A stretch of 64,000 nt of DNA. Source: VXLM01 sp034421575 (GTDB lineage Bacteria; Chloroflexota; Dehalococcoidia; Lucifugimonadales; VXLM01). This document shows, piece by piece, positions 1 to 8,216 of this stretch. A model generated the notes under the pieces. That model saw only the letters and a list, made by a program, of their open reading frames with translations. It did no database searches and was not told where the DNA came from. A program made the translations under genes and the position numbers. The DNA lies in NCBI GenBank assembly GCA_034421575.1, contig DAOUKG010000046.1, positions 1-64,000 of the forward strand, read 5' to 3'. The first letter of the stretch is position 1. Every line of letters starts with the position of its first letter.

Positions 1-114
1 AACCTGAAATACTTGCGGCTGAACCATAACAGTTGGAGTGGGTGCATTCCGGCGAAACTGGGCGACGTGCCGGATAGCGATCTCCGCTTTTCCGGCATGC
101 CATCCTTCTGTTAG
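1..114 (+). CDS. Leucine-rich-repeat protein, C-terminal end (partial)
   Basis: Frame 1 is open from the first base to a TAG at 112-114 and gives 37 residues. They show the end of a plant-type LRR (LRLNHNSWSGCIPAKLGDV) followed by a C-terminal cap with a second cysteine just before the stop (C-x21-C). The same cap, C-I-P-x-x-L followed by a terminal Cys, closes the LRR module of the ABC ATPase at 42934-44472. Proteins with this cap and no ATPase are normally exported binding proteins. The function of this one cannot be told because the rest lies outside the window. Confidence 0.8.
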   Translation, partial: NLKYLRLNHNSWSGCIPAKLGDVPDSDLRFSGMPSFC

Positions 115-280
115 GTTGCAGTTTGTCAGTCCCTGTGTCTCGCAGGCAGTTCCTCATGTCGGTTGTCACCGACACCATTGTAGGGGCGAATCGCGAATCG
201 CCCCTACGGAAGGGTATTGTTTTCAGGGTAATGCCGGCAGCGAATTGCCTGTAGGTAAGATCGCTTCTTGACCCCACCCT
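115..280. repeat. Intergenic spacer with palindromic dispersed repeat
   Basis: No gene is seen here. Bases 180-207 form a perfect palindrome-like hairpin (GTAGGGGCGA pairing with TCGCCCCTAC around a short centre). The flank at 150-178 reads TGTCGGTTGTCACCGACACC. A related block lies in opposite orientation at about 56038-56100, where the same GGTGTCGGTG and CATGA words sit beside another GATTCGCGAATC palindrome. A shorter relative, GTAGGGGCGACC, occurs at 48143 and 53349. This is a dispersed non-coding repeat family. Confidence 0.6.
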
Positions 281-694
281 ATGTCCGCGCCTAGTCTTTC
301 CTACATGACCGTCTTTCGAGTAATACTGCTCGTCCTCGCGATTGTTCAGGTGCCCCTCGCGATCTTCACCGCGATGGTGGGAGCCTTTGCCGACGGAGGG
401 GACATCTGGTCGCGCCTCGTTCTGATCGTCCTGCACCCTCTCTGTGCCGTCGCGCTGCTCGTGCTGGTCGTCTGGCCCAAGCCTCCTGCCGCCATGGCGT
501 ATACGGTGGCGGCTATGCTCGCGTGCAACATCGTCGCCGATGTGACAATTGCGCTGCTCATCGCCACCGAAGTGATGAAGGGGGACTGGCCCCTCCCGCT
601 CGTCTTCTCCATCATCCCCTTCGTGGGTCTCGTGTACTCACTGACGATCGCCACGAGTAGAGAACAGGGTTCCCGTACGCAAACAGCAGCTTAG
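281..694 (+). CDS. Small four-helix membrane protein, unknown function
   Basis: The product is 137 residues with four hydrophobic segments at about residues 13-36, 45-65, 71-98 and 105-124 and a short polar C-terminus (TSREQGSRTQTAA). I do not recognise the family. No clear Shine-Dalgarno precedes the ATG at 281, and the ATG at 305 is an equally plausible start. It stands alone between an LRR gene and the ribosomal superoperon promoter. The reading frame and the regular helix spacing support a real gene, but no function can be assigned. Confidence 0.6.
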   Translation: MSAPSLSYMTVFRVILLVLAIVQVPLAIFTAMVGAFADGGDIWSRLVLIVLHPLCAVALLVLVVWPKPPAAMAYTVAAMLACNIVADVTIALLIATEVMKGDWPLPLVFSIIPFVGLVYSLTIATSREQGSRTQTAA

Positions 695-746
695 GCAGCC
701 TCACCGTGAAGGGGCGTGAAAGCGTCAATTATGCGATGGGTGATTA

Positions 747-775
747 TTGACACAGGTACCCCGTATAGATATAAT
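747..775 (+). promoter_or_regulatory. Consensus sigma-70 promoter of the ribosomal superoperon
   Basis: TTGACA at 747-752 and TATAAT at 770-775 are both perfect consensus hexamers with an optimal 17-base spacer. Initiation would fall near 782, giving a leader of about 70 bases before rpsL. No other promoter this strong is evident before the terminator at 21906, so most of the 21-kb gene set may depend on it. Confidence 0.9.
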
Positions 776-851
776 GCCGTTTTGCGCGTGCCTGCGTGTC
801 GGGCTAGCGTGTGTCGTAAAACGACCCGTAGAACTAAATCCAGGACATAAC

Positions 852-1265
852 ATGCCGACAACGAACCAGCTTGTTCGCAAGGGAAGAAAGACGAAGCGGA
901 GCAAGGAAAAGTCTCCCGCTCTCGGCTTCTCCTTCAATTCACTAAAGAACCGGGGCACCCGAGGCACAGGTTCCCCCCAGAAGCGGGGCGTCTGCGTTCA
1001 GGTGCGTACCCAGACTCCCAGAAAGCCGAACTCGGCCCTTCGCAAGGTCGCCAGGGTGCGACTTACCAACGGGATGGAGGTTACCGCCTACATTCCGGGC
1101 GAGGGCCACAATCTCCAGGAACACTCGCTCGTCCTCATTCGAGGCGGCAGGGTAAGGGACCTCCCGGGCGTACGCTACCAGGTCATTCGTGGAGCGTTGG
1201 ACGCGGCGGGAGTCGAGGATCGCAGGCGAGGACGAAGCAAGTACGGCAGCAAACGGAATAGCTAG
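852..1265 (+). CDS. rpsL: 30S ribosomal protein S12
   Basis: This is uS12, the decoding-centre protein of the small subunit. It has 137 residues from the ATG at 852. An in-frame extension back to 747 would run through the promoter and is rejected. The family core is intact (TPRKPNSALRK, GHNLQEHS, RGGRVRDLPGVRY). The loop after residue 25 carries the roughly 14-residue insertion common in Firmicutes-type S12. Lysines 43 and 88 of E. coli S12, the classical streptomycin sites, are both arginine here (AGA in TPRKPN, AGG in GRVRDL). It is the first gene of the str operon, followed by rpsG and fusA. Confidence 0.98.
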   Translation: MPTTNQLVRKGRKTKRSKEKSPALGFSFNSLKNRGTRGTGSPQKRGVCVQVRTQTPRKPNSALRKVARVRLTNGMEVTAYIPGEGHNLQEHSLVLIRGGRVRDLPGVRYQVIRGALDAAGVEDRRRGRSKYGSKRNS

Positions 1266-1328
1266 AACACTCGGAGTAACCTCGTAGTCGGAAGATACGG
1301 GGTTGCTTTTTGTTTTGGAAGGATTGAT

Positions 1329-1799
1329 ATGGCACGACGGAGACGAGCGGAAAGGCGCAGGGTGCTCCCTGATCCGAAGTATCGGAGCGTGGAGCTCGCC
1401 CGGTTCATCAACAAGGTGATGATCGGCGGGAAGAAGACCGTCGCTCAGCGGGTGGTCTACGACGCTCTCGACATAGCCGAACGCCAGGGCAACAGGCCCG
1501 GCATCGACATCTTCCGTCAGGCCCTGGTGAACACGACGCCCGCGCTCGAAGTCCGCTCCCGCCGAGTCGGCGGCGCAACGTACCAGGTCCCGCGTGAAGT
1601 GCGACCTGAACGGCGCGAGGCGCTGAGCATGCGCTGGATCGTCCAGACTGCCCGCGGACGGAGCGGACGTCCGATGGCGGAGAAACTGGCAAACGAGCTG
1701 CTCGAGGCCTCCCGGGGTCAGGGCGACTCGGTAAGAAGGAAGGAAGAGCAACATCGAATGGCGGAAGCGAACCGCGCCTTCGCGCACTATCGCTGGTAG
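1329..1799 (+). CDS. rpsG: 30S ribosomal protein S7
   Basis: This is uS7, which nucleates assembly of the 30S head and contacts E-site tRNA. Its 156 residues equal the usual length. The N-terminal RRRRAERR stretch, the KVMIGGKKTVAQ region, the GGATYQVPREV beta-hairpin and the FAHYRW C-terminus are all recognisable. A good ribosome-binding site (GGAAGG) lies just upstream of the ATG. It sits in the canonical rpsL-rpsG-fusA order. Confidence 0.98.
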   Translation: MARRRRAERRRVLPDPKYRSVELARFINKVMIGGKKTVAQRVVYDALDIAERQGNRPGIDIFRQALVNTTPALEVRSRRVGGATYQVPREVRPERREALSMRWIVQTARGRSGRPMAEKLANELLEASRGQGDSVRRKEEQHRMAEANRAFAHYRW

Positions 1800-1832
1800 G
1801 CCCACGATAACCTGCCTTCGGCCGCACACATT

Positions 1833-3899
1833 ATGGCAACTGCAACGATTACAAGACACCGCTTGGACATGATCCGAAACATCGGATTCATCGCCCACAT
1901 CGACGCCGGTAAGACCACGGTCACCGAGCGTGTGCTTTTCTTCGCCGGTCGCATCTACAAGATCGGCGGCGTGGACGAGGGCACCACGTCGATGGACTGG
2001 ATGGCGCAGGAGCGTGAGCGGGGCATTACGATCACGTCCGCCGCAACGACCTGCGAGTGGAACGACCACTCGATCAACATCATCGACACGCCGGGACACG
2101 TGGACTTCACGGCGGAGGTCGAGCGAAGCCTGCGAATTCTCGACGGCGGCGTGGTGATATTCGACGCCGTTGCGGGCGTTCAGCCACAGTCCGAGACCGT
2201 CTGGCGACAGGCGGACAAGTACCACGTTCCTCGCATCTGCTTCATCAACAAGATGGACAGGGTGGGGGCCGACTTCCAGCGCACCATCGATTCCATCACG
2301 CAGCGGCTTCAGGGCAACCCCGTGGCCATTCAGCTGCCCATCGGCGCTGAGGACACCTTCCAGGGCATGGTCGACCTGATCGAGGAGAAGGCCTACTTCT
2401 ATCAGACCGAAGGGCCGGAGCCTCCTGTGGAGGGTCCCATTCCGGCCGACATGATCGACAGCGTCCGAGACTACCGCGAACGATTAATCGAGAAGGTAGC
2501 CGACACGGACGATGCGCTGCTCATCAAGTACCTTGAAGGTGAAGAGATCACTGCTGATGAGATCAGGGCTGCGCTGCGCCGGGCGACCGTGACAAACGCG
2601 ATCATGCCCGTGCTCTGTGGCAGCGCGCTCCGGCATCGGGGCGTTCATCCGCTGCTGGACGCAATTGTCGACTACCTGCCTTCCCCGGTGGACGTACCGC
2701 CTGCCACGGCCAACAGTTACGGGACCGGCGAAGAGGTGATGCGACACCCGGGTCAAGGCAATCCCTTCTCCGCATTGGTGTTCAAGGTGGTTGCCGACCC
2801 CTTCATCGGTAGGCTCGTGTACTTCCGCGTCTATTCCGGCAGCGTGGAATCGGGTGGGGCGGTATTCAACTCGACCTCTGGGCGCAACGAACGGGTTGGC
2901 CGTCTCGTCATGATGCACGCAGACCGCAGGGAAGAGGTGCCGGAGGTCCACTCCGGGCAGATCGCCGCGGCAGTCGGACTGAAGAACGCGACCACAGGCG
3001 ATACCATCAGCGACGGCGGCTCGCCCGTCGTCCTGGAAACGATCACTTTCCCCGACCCGGTGATGTCCATCGCCGTCGAGCCCAAGACCAGGGCCGATCA
3101 GGACAAGCTCGCCGACGCGCTCAACAAGCTCGCCGGTGAGGACCCGACGCTCAAGGTCTCGTACAATGACGAGCTCGGTCAGACCATCATGTCCGGCATG
3201 GGTGAGTTGCACCTCGAGATCATCGTCGACCGCATACGCCGCGAGTACAAGGTCGAGGGCAACATCGGCAAGCCGCGTGTGGCGTATCGCGAGACGATAA
3301 GGAAGAGCGCCGAGGCCGAGGGCCGGCTCGTTCGTCAGACGGGTGGGCACGGGCAGTTCGCTCACGTCGTTCTGGAGGTTGAGCCTCTTGGGCGCGGCGA
3401 GGGCTTCGTATTTGAAGATAATGTCCGCGGCGGAAACGTTCCCCGCGAGTTCATTCCCGCAGTATCCAAGGGAATTCAGGACGCCCTCGGCGCGGGATCG
3501 CTGACGGGATTCCCGGTCGTCGATATCAAGGCGACCCTTCTCGACGGCACGGCGCACGAGGTCGACTCGTCGGAGATAGCCTTCCGGGTGGCCGGTTCAA
3601 TGGCTGCGAAGGCCGCGATTGCGAAGGCGCGGCCCGTGCTTCTCGAACCGGTAATGACGCTGGAGGTCGTGACCCCGGGCGAGTTCCTGGGCGACATCCT
3701 CGCCGACCTGGGCCGTCGCAGGGCGGACATCAAGGGCATCGAGGGACAGGGCGACATCCAGGTGGTGCGCACCAACGTGCCGCTCGGCGAGATGTTCGGC
3801 TATGCAAACACGATGCGGTCGCTGACACAGGGCCGCGCGGCGCATTCGATGGAATTCGGAAGCTACCAGCAAGCCCCCGAAGGAGTGGAAACGCAATAG
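1833..3899 (+). CDS. fusA: Elongation factor G
   Basis: This is the translocation GTPase, 688 residues and full length. The G1 motif AHIDAGKT is at residues 21-28, the switch II DTPGH at 85-89 and NKMD at 139-142, followed by domains II to V ending in the MFGYANTMRSLTQGRA stretch. The ATG at 1833 opens directly on the conserved N-terminus. It is the last str-operon gene. tuf does not follow it, as it would in E. coli, but lies at 51076 behind a tRNA cluster. Confidence 0.98.
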   Translation: MATATITRHRLDMIRNIGFIAHIDAGKTTVTERVLFFAGRIYKIGGVDEGTTSMDWMAQERERGITITSAATTCEWNDHSINIIDTPGHVDFTAEVERSLRILDGGVVIFDAVAGVQPQSETVWRQADKYHVPRICFINKMDRVGADFQRTIDSITQRLQGNPVAIQLPIGAEDTFQGMVDLIEEKAYFYQTEGPEPPVEGPIPADMIDSVRDYRERLIEKVADTDDALLIKYLEGEEITADEIRAALRRATVTNAIMPVLCGSALRHRGVHPLLDAIVDYLPSPVDVPPATANSYGTGEEVMRHPGQGNPFSALVFKVVADPFIGRLVYFRVYSGSVESGGAVFNSTSGRNERVGRLVMMHADRREEVPEVHSGQIAAAVGLKNATTGDTISDGGSPVVLETITFPDPVMSIAVEPKTRADQDKLADALNKLAGEDPTLKVSYNDELGQTIMSGMGELHLEIIVDRIRREYKVEGNIGKPRVAYRETIRKSAEAEGRLVRQTGGHGQFAHVVLEVEPLGRGEGFVFEDNVRGGNVPREFIPAVSKGIQDALGAGSLTGFPVVDIKATLLDGTAHEVDSSEIAFRVAGSMAAKAAIAKARPVLLEPVMTLEVVTPGEFLGDILADLGRRRADIKGIEGQGDIQVVRTNVPLGEMFGYANTMRSLTQGRAAHSMEFGSYQQAPEGVETQ

Positions 3900-3947
3900 C
3901 GCAGACCTGCACAGGGCCGCGAAGGCGCAGGTCGGACTAGGTGATCA

Positions 3948-4265
3948 ATGACGACAGCGACGAGCCAGAAGATCAGAATCATACTCAGGGCGTTCGACCA
4001 TCGAATTCTCGACCAGTCGGCCACGCACATCGTGGAGGCCGCGGAGCGGACGGGAGCGCAGGTCGCGGGGCCCGTGCCTCTACCGACCAGCATCAAGCGG
4101 TTCTGCGTGATCCGGTCGCCCCACGTATTCAAGAATTCGCGCGAGCACTTTGAGATCCGAACCCACAACCGCCTGATCGACATCCTGGAGCCGACCTCCA
4201 AGACGGTGGACTCGCTCACCAGGCTAAACGTCCCGGCGGGAGTGGACATTTCCATCAAGGTATAG
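3948..4265 (+). CDS. rpsJ: 30S ribosomal protein S10 (NusE)
   Basis: This is uS10, a 30S head protein that also acts in transcription antitermination with NusB. The product has 105 residues. The conserved KIRIILRAFDHRILD start, GPVPLPTSIKRFCVIRSPH loop and terminal VDISIKV strand are present. It opens the S10 section 48 bases after fusA, with no terminator between them, so the str and S10 groups are probably one transcript. Confidence 0.98.
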   Translation: MTTATSQKIRIILRAFDHRILDQSATHIVEAAERTGAQVAGPVPLPTSIKRFCVIRSPHVFKNSREHFEIRTHNRLIDILEPTSKTVDSLTRLNVPAGVDISIKV

Positions 4266-4325
4266 AGCAAACCGCACGGCGAGTTCCTCAATTGGGACGC
4301 TCCGGCGCAACGGACGACGAAACAC

Positions 4326-4952
4326 ATGAGCATTCAAGCACTGCTGGGAAAGAAGATTGGGACCACGCAGGTGTTCCGTGAGGACACCGGCGAGGCCGTC
4401 TGCGTGACCGCAATCGAGGCGGGACCCTGCACGGTGACCCAGATCAAGTCATCCGACACGGACGGCTACGAGGCCGTTCAGATCGGCTTCGAAGAGGTCA
4501 AGCGACGGAATAAGCCAGAGCGAGGCCACCTCGGCAAGTCCGGTGACAAGCTGTTCCGCCATCTGCGAGAGGTAGGGTCCTCCGACCTTGCCGCCGTGGA
4601 AGTCGGCCAGGAGTTCGACGTGGGGCTGTTCGAGGAAGGCGAGTCGATAAACGTAACCGGCGTTACCAAGGGCAGGGGATTCGCCGGCGTAGTCAAGCGA
4701 CACGGCTTCAAGGGTGGCCCGAAGACTCACGGTCAGTCCGACAGGCATCGCGCTCCCGGCTCCATCGGCGCGGGCACCACGCCCGGGAAGGTGCTGAAGG
4801 GCCAGCGCATGGCCGGCCGCATGGGCGGTGACACGGTAACGACGAAGAACCTCGAGGTTATGAAGTCCGATCCCGACAGCCGGATCGTGCTCGTCAAGGG
4901 CTCCGTACCGGGGGCCAGAAACACGCTGCTGGTACTTACCAAGCGAAGCTGA
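4326..4952 (+). CDS. rplC: 50S ribosomal protein L3
   Basis: This is uL3, an early-assembly 50S protein whose loop reaches the peptidyl-transferase centre. It has 208 residues. The loop with HGFKGGPKTHGQSDRHRAPG and the RMAGRMGGDTVTTKNLEV segment are fully conserved, including the Gln that is methylated in E. coli. It lies in standard S10-operon order between rpsJ and rplD. Confidence 0.98.
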   Translation: MSIQALLGKKIGTTQVFREDTGEAVCVTAIEAGPCTVTQIKSSDTDGYEAVQIGFEEVKRRNKPERGHLGKSGDKLFRHLREVGSSDLAAVEVGQEFDVGLFEEGESINVTGVTKGRGFAGVVKRHGFKGGPKTHGQSDRHRAPGSIGAGTTPGKVLKGQRMAGRMGGDTVTTKNLEVMKSDPDSRIVLVKGSVPGARNTLLVLTKRS

Positions 4953-4965
4953 GCAGAGAACCATC

Positions 4966-5622
4966 GTGAATATTGAAGTAAGAAATATCAAGGGCGAGTC
5001 GACCGAAGAGGTCGAAATTCAGGACGAAGTCTTCGGCGTGCCGATGAATTCGTCGCTGGTGCACCAGGTCATCGTGGGGCAGCTCGCGAACAAGCGCCAG
5101 GGGACCGCCAAGGTCAAGACTCGCAGCGAGGTCTCCGGCGGAGGCCGGAAGCCGTGGCCCCAGAAGCACACCGGACGTTCGCGACAGGGTTCGATCCGCT
5201 CTCCGCTGTGGAAGGGTGGAGGAGTGACATTCGGGCCTTCCCCGCGCAGCTACCGCCAGCGGACTCCGAGGAAGATGCGGCAGGCCGCAATTCGCATGAC
5301 GCTTTCGGACAAGGCGCGAGCAGGGAGCCTGATTGTCCTGGACTCTCTCGCATTGGACAGCCCCAAGACGAAGGATTTCGTGGCGATGATGCAGGCCCTC
5401 GGCGTGGAGCGATCGATTCTCCTCGTAGGAGATGGCGCGGAACACGGCGCGCTTCGCGCGGGCCGCAACGTGCAGGGCGTGGACATGCTGCCGGCAGACC
5501 TGCTGAACGCGGTAGACGTACTGAACCACCGGACTCTCATCATGACGCTGGACGCCGTGCGGAAGGCCGAGGCCATCTGGGGCTCCGCGTCCGTCGATGA
5601 GGTCGAGGCGGAAGCGGCCTAG
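4966..5622 (+). CDS. rplD: 50S ribosomal protein L4
   Basis: This is uL4, which lines the nascent peptide exit tunnel with L22. It has 218 residues starting at a GTG 14 bases after rplC. The tunnel loop around residues 58-88 (GGGRKPWPQKHTGRSRQGS) is intact. An acidic end (VDEVEAEAA) closes the protein. The start choice rests on the conserved beta-strand MNIEVRNIKGE. Confidence 0.97.
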   Translation: MNIEVRNIKGESTEEVEIQDEVFGVPMNSSLVHQVIVGQLANKRQGTAKVKTRSEVSGGGRKPWPQKHTGRSRQGSIRSPLWKGGGVTFGPSPRSYRQRTPRKMRQAAIRMTLSDKARAGSLIVLDSLALDSPKTKDFVAMMQALGVERSILLVGDGAEHGALRAGRNVQGVDMLPADLLNAVDVLNHRTLIMTLDAVRKAEAIWGSASVDEVEAEAA

Positions 5623-5637
5623 ATTAGGAACGTATAG

Positions 5638-5922
5638 ATGAACCCGTTTCAAATATTGCGCAGACCGATAATTACGGAAAAGAGCACCCTGCTGAGCGAG
5701 CAGGGTCGGTACGTGTTCGAGGTCGCCAAGAGCGCCAGCAAGCACGATATCAAGAAAGCAGTCGAGGAAGCGTTCGACGTCGACGTCGTGCGGGTCCGCA
5801 CGATGGCCGTCAGGGGCAAGCGCAAGCGGTTCGGGCCGAGGATCACGACTCTCAGGTCGTGGAAGAAGGCCATCGTAACCCTCGCTCCCGGCGATACAAT
5901 CACGCTATTTGAAGGAGTATAG
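5638..5922 (+). CDS. rplW: 50S ribosomal protein L23
   Basis: This is uL23, which stands at the tunnel exit and docks trigger factor and SRP. It is 94 residues with the typical PIITEKSTLL N-terminus and a basic internal loop (RGKRKRFGPR). The stop at 5922 abuts the rplB ATG at 5923, so the two are translationally coupled. Confidence 0.97.
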   Translation: MNPFQILRRPIITEKSTLLSEQGRYVFEVAKSASKHDIKKAVEEAFDVDVVRVRTMAVRGKRKRFGPRITTLRSWKKAIVTLAPGDTITLFEGV

Positions 5923-6753
5923 ATGCCACTCCGCAAACTCAACCCGACCAGTCCCGGGCAGCGGGGAACGATTCTTCAGACGTCGGATGACATTACGAGC
6001 ACCCGACCGAAGAAGTCGCTCCTCAAGCCGATCAAGAAGCGGGCGGGGCGAAACAACAAGGGCCGCATCACCGTTCGCCATCGGGGCGGGGGTCATAAGC
6101 GGCGCCTTCGGGTCATCGACTTCAAGCGCAATAAGACCGACGTGCCCGGCGAGGTGATGACGATAGAGTACGACCCGAATCGTTCCTCGCGCATCGCGTT
6201 GATCAAGTACGCCGACGGCGACTGGCGATACATCCTTGCGCCGGTCGGCATGAATGTTGGCGACACGATCGTATCCGGAGAGAGCGCGGAGATTCGTCCG
6301 GGCAACGCTCTTCCGCTGCGTTCGATCCCGAACGGGACGCTGGTGCACAACGTGGAGCTGAAGGTTGGCCGGGGCGCGCAGATCGTGCGAAGCGCCGGAG
6401 CATCCGCCCAGGTCATGGCCAAGGAGGGCAGCTATGCGCTTCTCAAGCTCCCGTCCGGCGAGATGCGGCAGGTGCTGAGCGAGTGCATGGCGACCGTCGG
6501 GCAGGTTGGCCTCGTCGATCACAAGAACGTGAAGCTCGGCAAGGCCGGTCGAAAGAGGCACCGGGGACGCCGTCCCCAGGTGCGCGGTGTCGTGATGTCG
6601 CCTGCGGACCACCCGCACGGCGGCGGTGAGGGCCGGTCCCCCATCGGGATGCCCTCTCCCAAGACCCCGTGGGGCAAGCCCACGCTGGGCTACCGGACGC
6701 GCCGCAACAAGTCTTCCAGCAAGTTCATCGTCAAGAGAAGGTACGAGAAGTAA
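5923..6753 (+). CDS. rplB: 50S ribosomal protein L2
   Basis: This is uL2, needed for subunit association and peptidyl-transferase activity. It has 276 residues. The RHRGGGHKRRLR region and the C-terminal ADHPHGGGEGRSPIGM segment with its invariant histidine are present. The frame continues to the basic tail RRNKSSSKFIVKRRYEK. It starts directly at the rplW stop. Confidence 0.98.
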   Translation: MPLRKLNPTSPGQRGTILQTSDDITSTRPKKSLLKPIKKRAGRNNKGRITVRHRGGGHKRRLRVIDFKRNKTDVPGEVMTIEYDPNRSSRIALIKYADGDWRYILAPVGMNVGDTIVSGESAEIRPGNALPLRSIPNGTLVHNVELKVGRGAQIVRSAGASAQVMAKEGSYALLKLPSGEMRQVLSECMATVGQVGLVDHKNVKLGKAGRKRHRGRRPQVRGVVMSPADHPHGGGEGRSPIGMPSPKTPWGKPTLGYRTRRNKSSSKFIVKRRYEK

Positions 6754-6791
6754 TAGGCGCCGGGCGTTGATCGCCCGGTCGGAGAAAAGCT

Positions 6792-7079
6792 ATGTCGAGG
6801 TCGACGAAAAAGGGACCGTACGTCCATCCCAAGCTGGCGAAGAAGGTCGAGGCGGCGCGCCGGAGCAATAGCAAGGTGCCCATCCGAACGTGGTCGCGGG
6901 CATCGACGATCATGCCGGACATGCTCGGGCTGACTATCGCCGTGCACGACGGGCGTCGGCACATCCCCGTATTCGTGACGGAAAATATGGTCGGTCATAA
7001 GCTCGGCGAATTCGCCCCGACGAGGACGTTCCGGGGCCATAGCTCGTCGAAGTCGGAACGAACGACATCCGTGAGGTAA
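6792..7079 (+). CDS. rpsS: 30S ribosomal protein S19
   Basis: This is uS19, a 30S head protein that forms a complex with S13 at the subunit interface. It has 95 residues starting MSRSTKKGPYVHPKL. The conserved RTWSRASTIMPDMLG and VTENMVGHKLGEFAPTR stretches are complete. A GGAG ribosome-binding site precedes the ATG. It lies between rplB and rplV as usual. Confidence 0.98.
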   Translation: MSRSTKKGPYVHPKLAKKVEAARRSNSKVPIRTWSRASTIMPDMLGLTIAVHDGRRHIPVFVTENMVGHKLGEFAPTRTFRGHSSSKSERTTSVR

Positions 7080-7084
7080 GTACC

Positions 7085-7429
7085 GTGGCCGCAAGCGCTA
7101 CGACAACAAACACCGGTTACTCGGTCAAGAAGGTAAAGAGAATCCTGGACCTCGTGCGTGGCCGCCAGGTCGACGATGCGCTGAACATTCTTGAGTTCAC
7201 GCAGTCGCCAATCGCGGCCCAGGTTGCCAAGCTGGTCAAGTCCGCCTCGGCAAACGCCGAGAACGACTCGCTCAGCGGCGACCCGTCCAACATGCGCATC
7301 GTCGAAGCGTACGCGAACATGGCCCCGAAGCTGCTCCGGTTCAAGGCCAGGGCGAGGGGACGTGGAACGAGGATGATCCGGAGAAGCAGCCACATTACGG
7401 TGGTGATCGACGAGGAGGACAACGTCTAG
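7085..7429 (+). CDS. rplV: 50S ribosomal protein L22
   Basis: This is uL22, whose beta-hairpin lines the exit tunnel. It is 114 residues from a GTG start five bases after rpsS. The VKKVKRILDLVRGRQVDDAL helix and the hairpin with RARGRGTRMIRRSSHITVV are clear. The gene is followed one base later by rpsC. Confidence 0.97.
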   Translation: MAASATTTNTGYSVKKVKRILDLVRGRQVDDALNILEFTQSPIAAQVAKLVKSASANAENDSLSGDPSNMRIVEAYANMAPKLLRFKARARGRGTRMIRRSSHITVVIDEEDNV

Positions 7430-7430
7430 C

Positions 7431-8216
7431 GTGGGAAATAAGACACACCCAATCGGGTTCCGCCTCGGAATCGTGAAAGACTGGCAGACCAGGTGGTTTG
7501 CCGCAAAGCAGAAGGAATATCGCGCCCTCGTCAAGGAGGACGTGGCCATCCGCAATATCGTGATGGAAGGAAACGCCGACGCAGGCATTTCCCGTGTCGA
7601 GATCGAGCGAGGAACGAACGAGCTCGTTGTCACGGCGCACACGGCCCGACCGGGCATCGTCATCGGTCGCGGCGGCGCGAAGGTCGATGAGATGCGCAAG
7701 GAACTCGAACAATTGACGAACGGCCGGGTCCGCCTGAACGTTCAGGAGATACGGCAGCCTGAGCTCGACGCATTTCTCGTGGCGCGGAACATAGCCGACC
7801 AGTTGGAGCGGCGCATCGCCTTCCGACGAGCGATACGCCAGGCCATGAACAGGACGGTCCAGGCGGGAGCGCAGGGAATCAAGGTTATCGCGTCCGGCAG
7901 GCTCGCGGGCGCGGACATCGCGCGAGCGGAGAAGGCCATGGAGGGGAGAGTGCCTCTCCACACGCTTCGTGCCGATATCGATTTCGATATAGCAGAGGCC
8001 GCTACGGACTTTGGCCGTATCGGCGTCAAGGTATGGATCTTCAAGGGAGAGATTCTCCCGAAGCCGAAACCACAGGTGGTCGACATCGAAGAGATGTCAC
8101 CCATTCAAGTAACAGTGCGGGCGGACCAGGAATTGCGTCCTGAGCCCGAAGCGCAGGCCTCTGAAGAGGCGGTGACCACAGAGGAAACGACCAATGCTCC
8201 AGCCGAAGAGAGTTAA
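7431..8216 (+). CDS. rpsC: 30S ribosomal protein S3 with acidic C-terminal extension
   Basis: This is uS3, which forms the mRNA entry channel with S4 and S5. The GTG start gives 261 residues, against about 210-235 in most bacteria. The KH-domain loop GRGG is at residues 79-82, and the C-terminal S3 domain ends near residue 215. The remaining ~45 residues form an acidic, Ser/Thr/Ala-rich tail (ELRPEPEAQASEEAVTTEE). The gene overlaps the start of rplP by 23 bases. The tail recalls, on a small scale, the acidic tail on S17 in the same operon. Confidence 0.97.
   Translation: MGNKTHPIGFRLGIVKDWQTRWFAAKQKEYRALVKEDVAIRNIVMEGNADAGISRVEIERGTNELVVTAHTARPGIVIGRGGAKVDEMRKELEQLTNGRVRLNVQEIRQPELDAFLVARNIADQLERRIAFRRAIRQAMNRTVQAGAQGIKVIASGRLAGADIARAEKAMEGRVPLHTLRADIDFDIAEAATDFGRIGVKVWIFKGEILPKPKPQVVDIEEMSPIQVTVRADQELRPEPEAQASEEAVTTEETTNAPAEES

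Noticed and set aside
942..2225. 427-codon minus-strand frame over rpsL-fusA
   Set aside because: It is antisense to three highly conserved genes and its translation has no recognisable domain.
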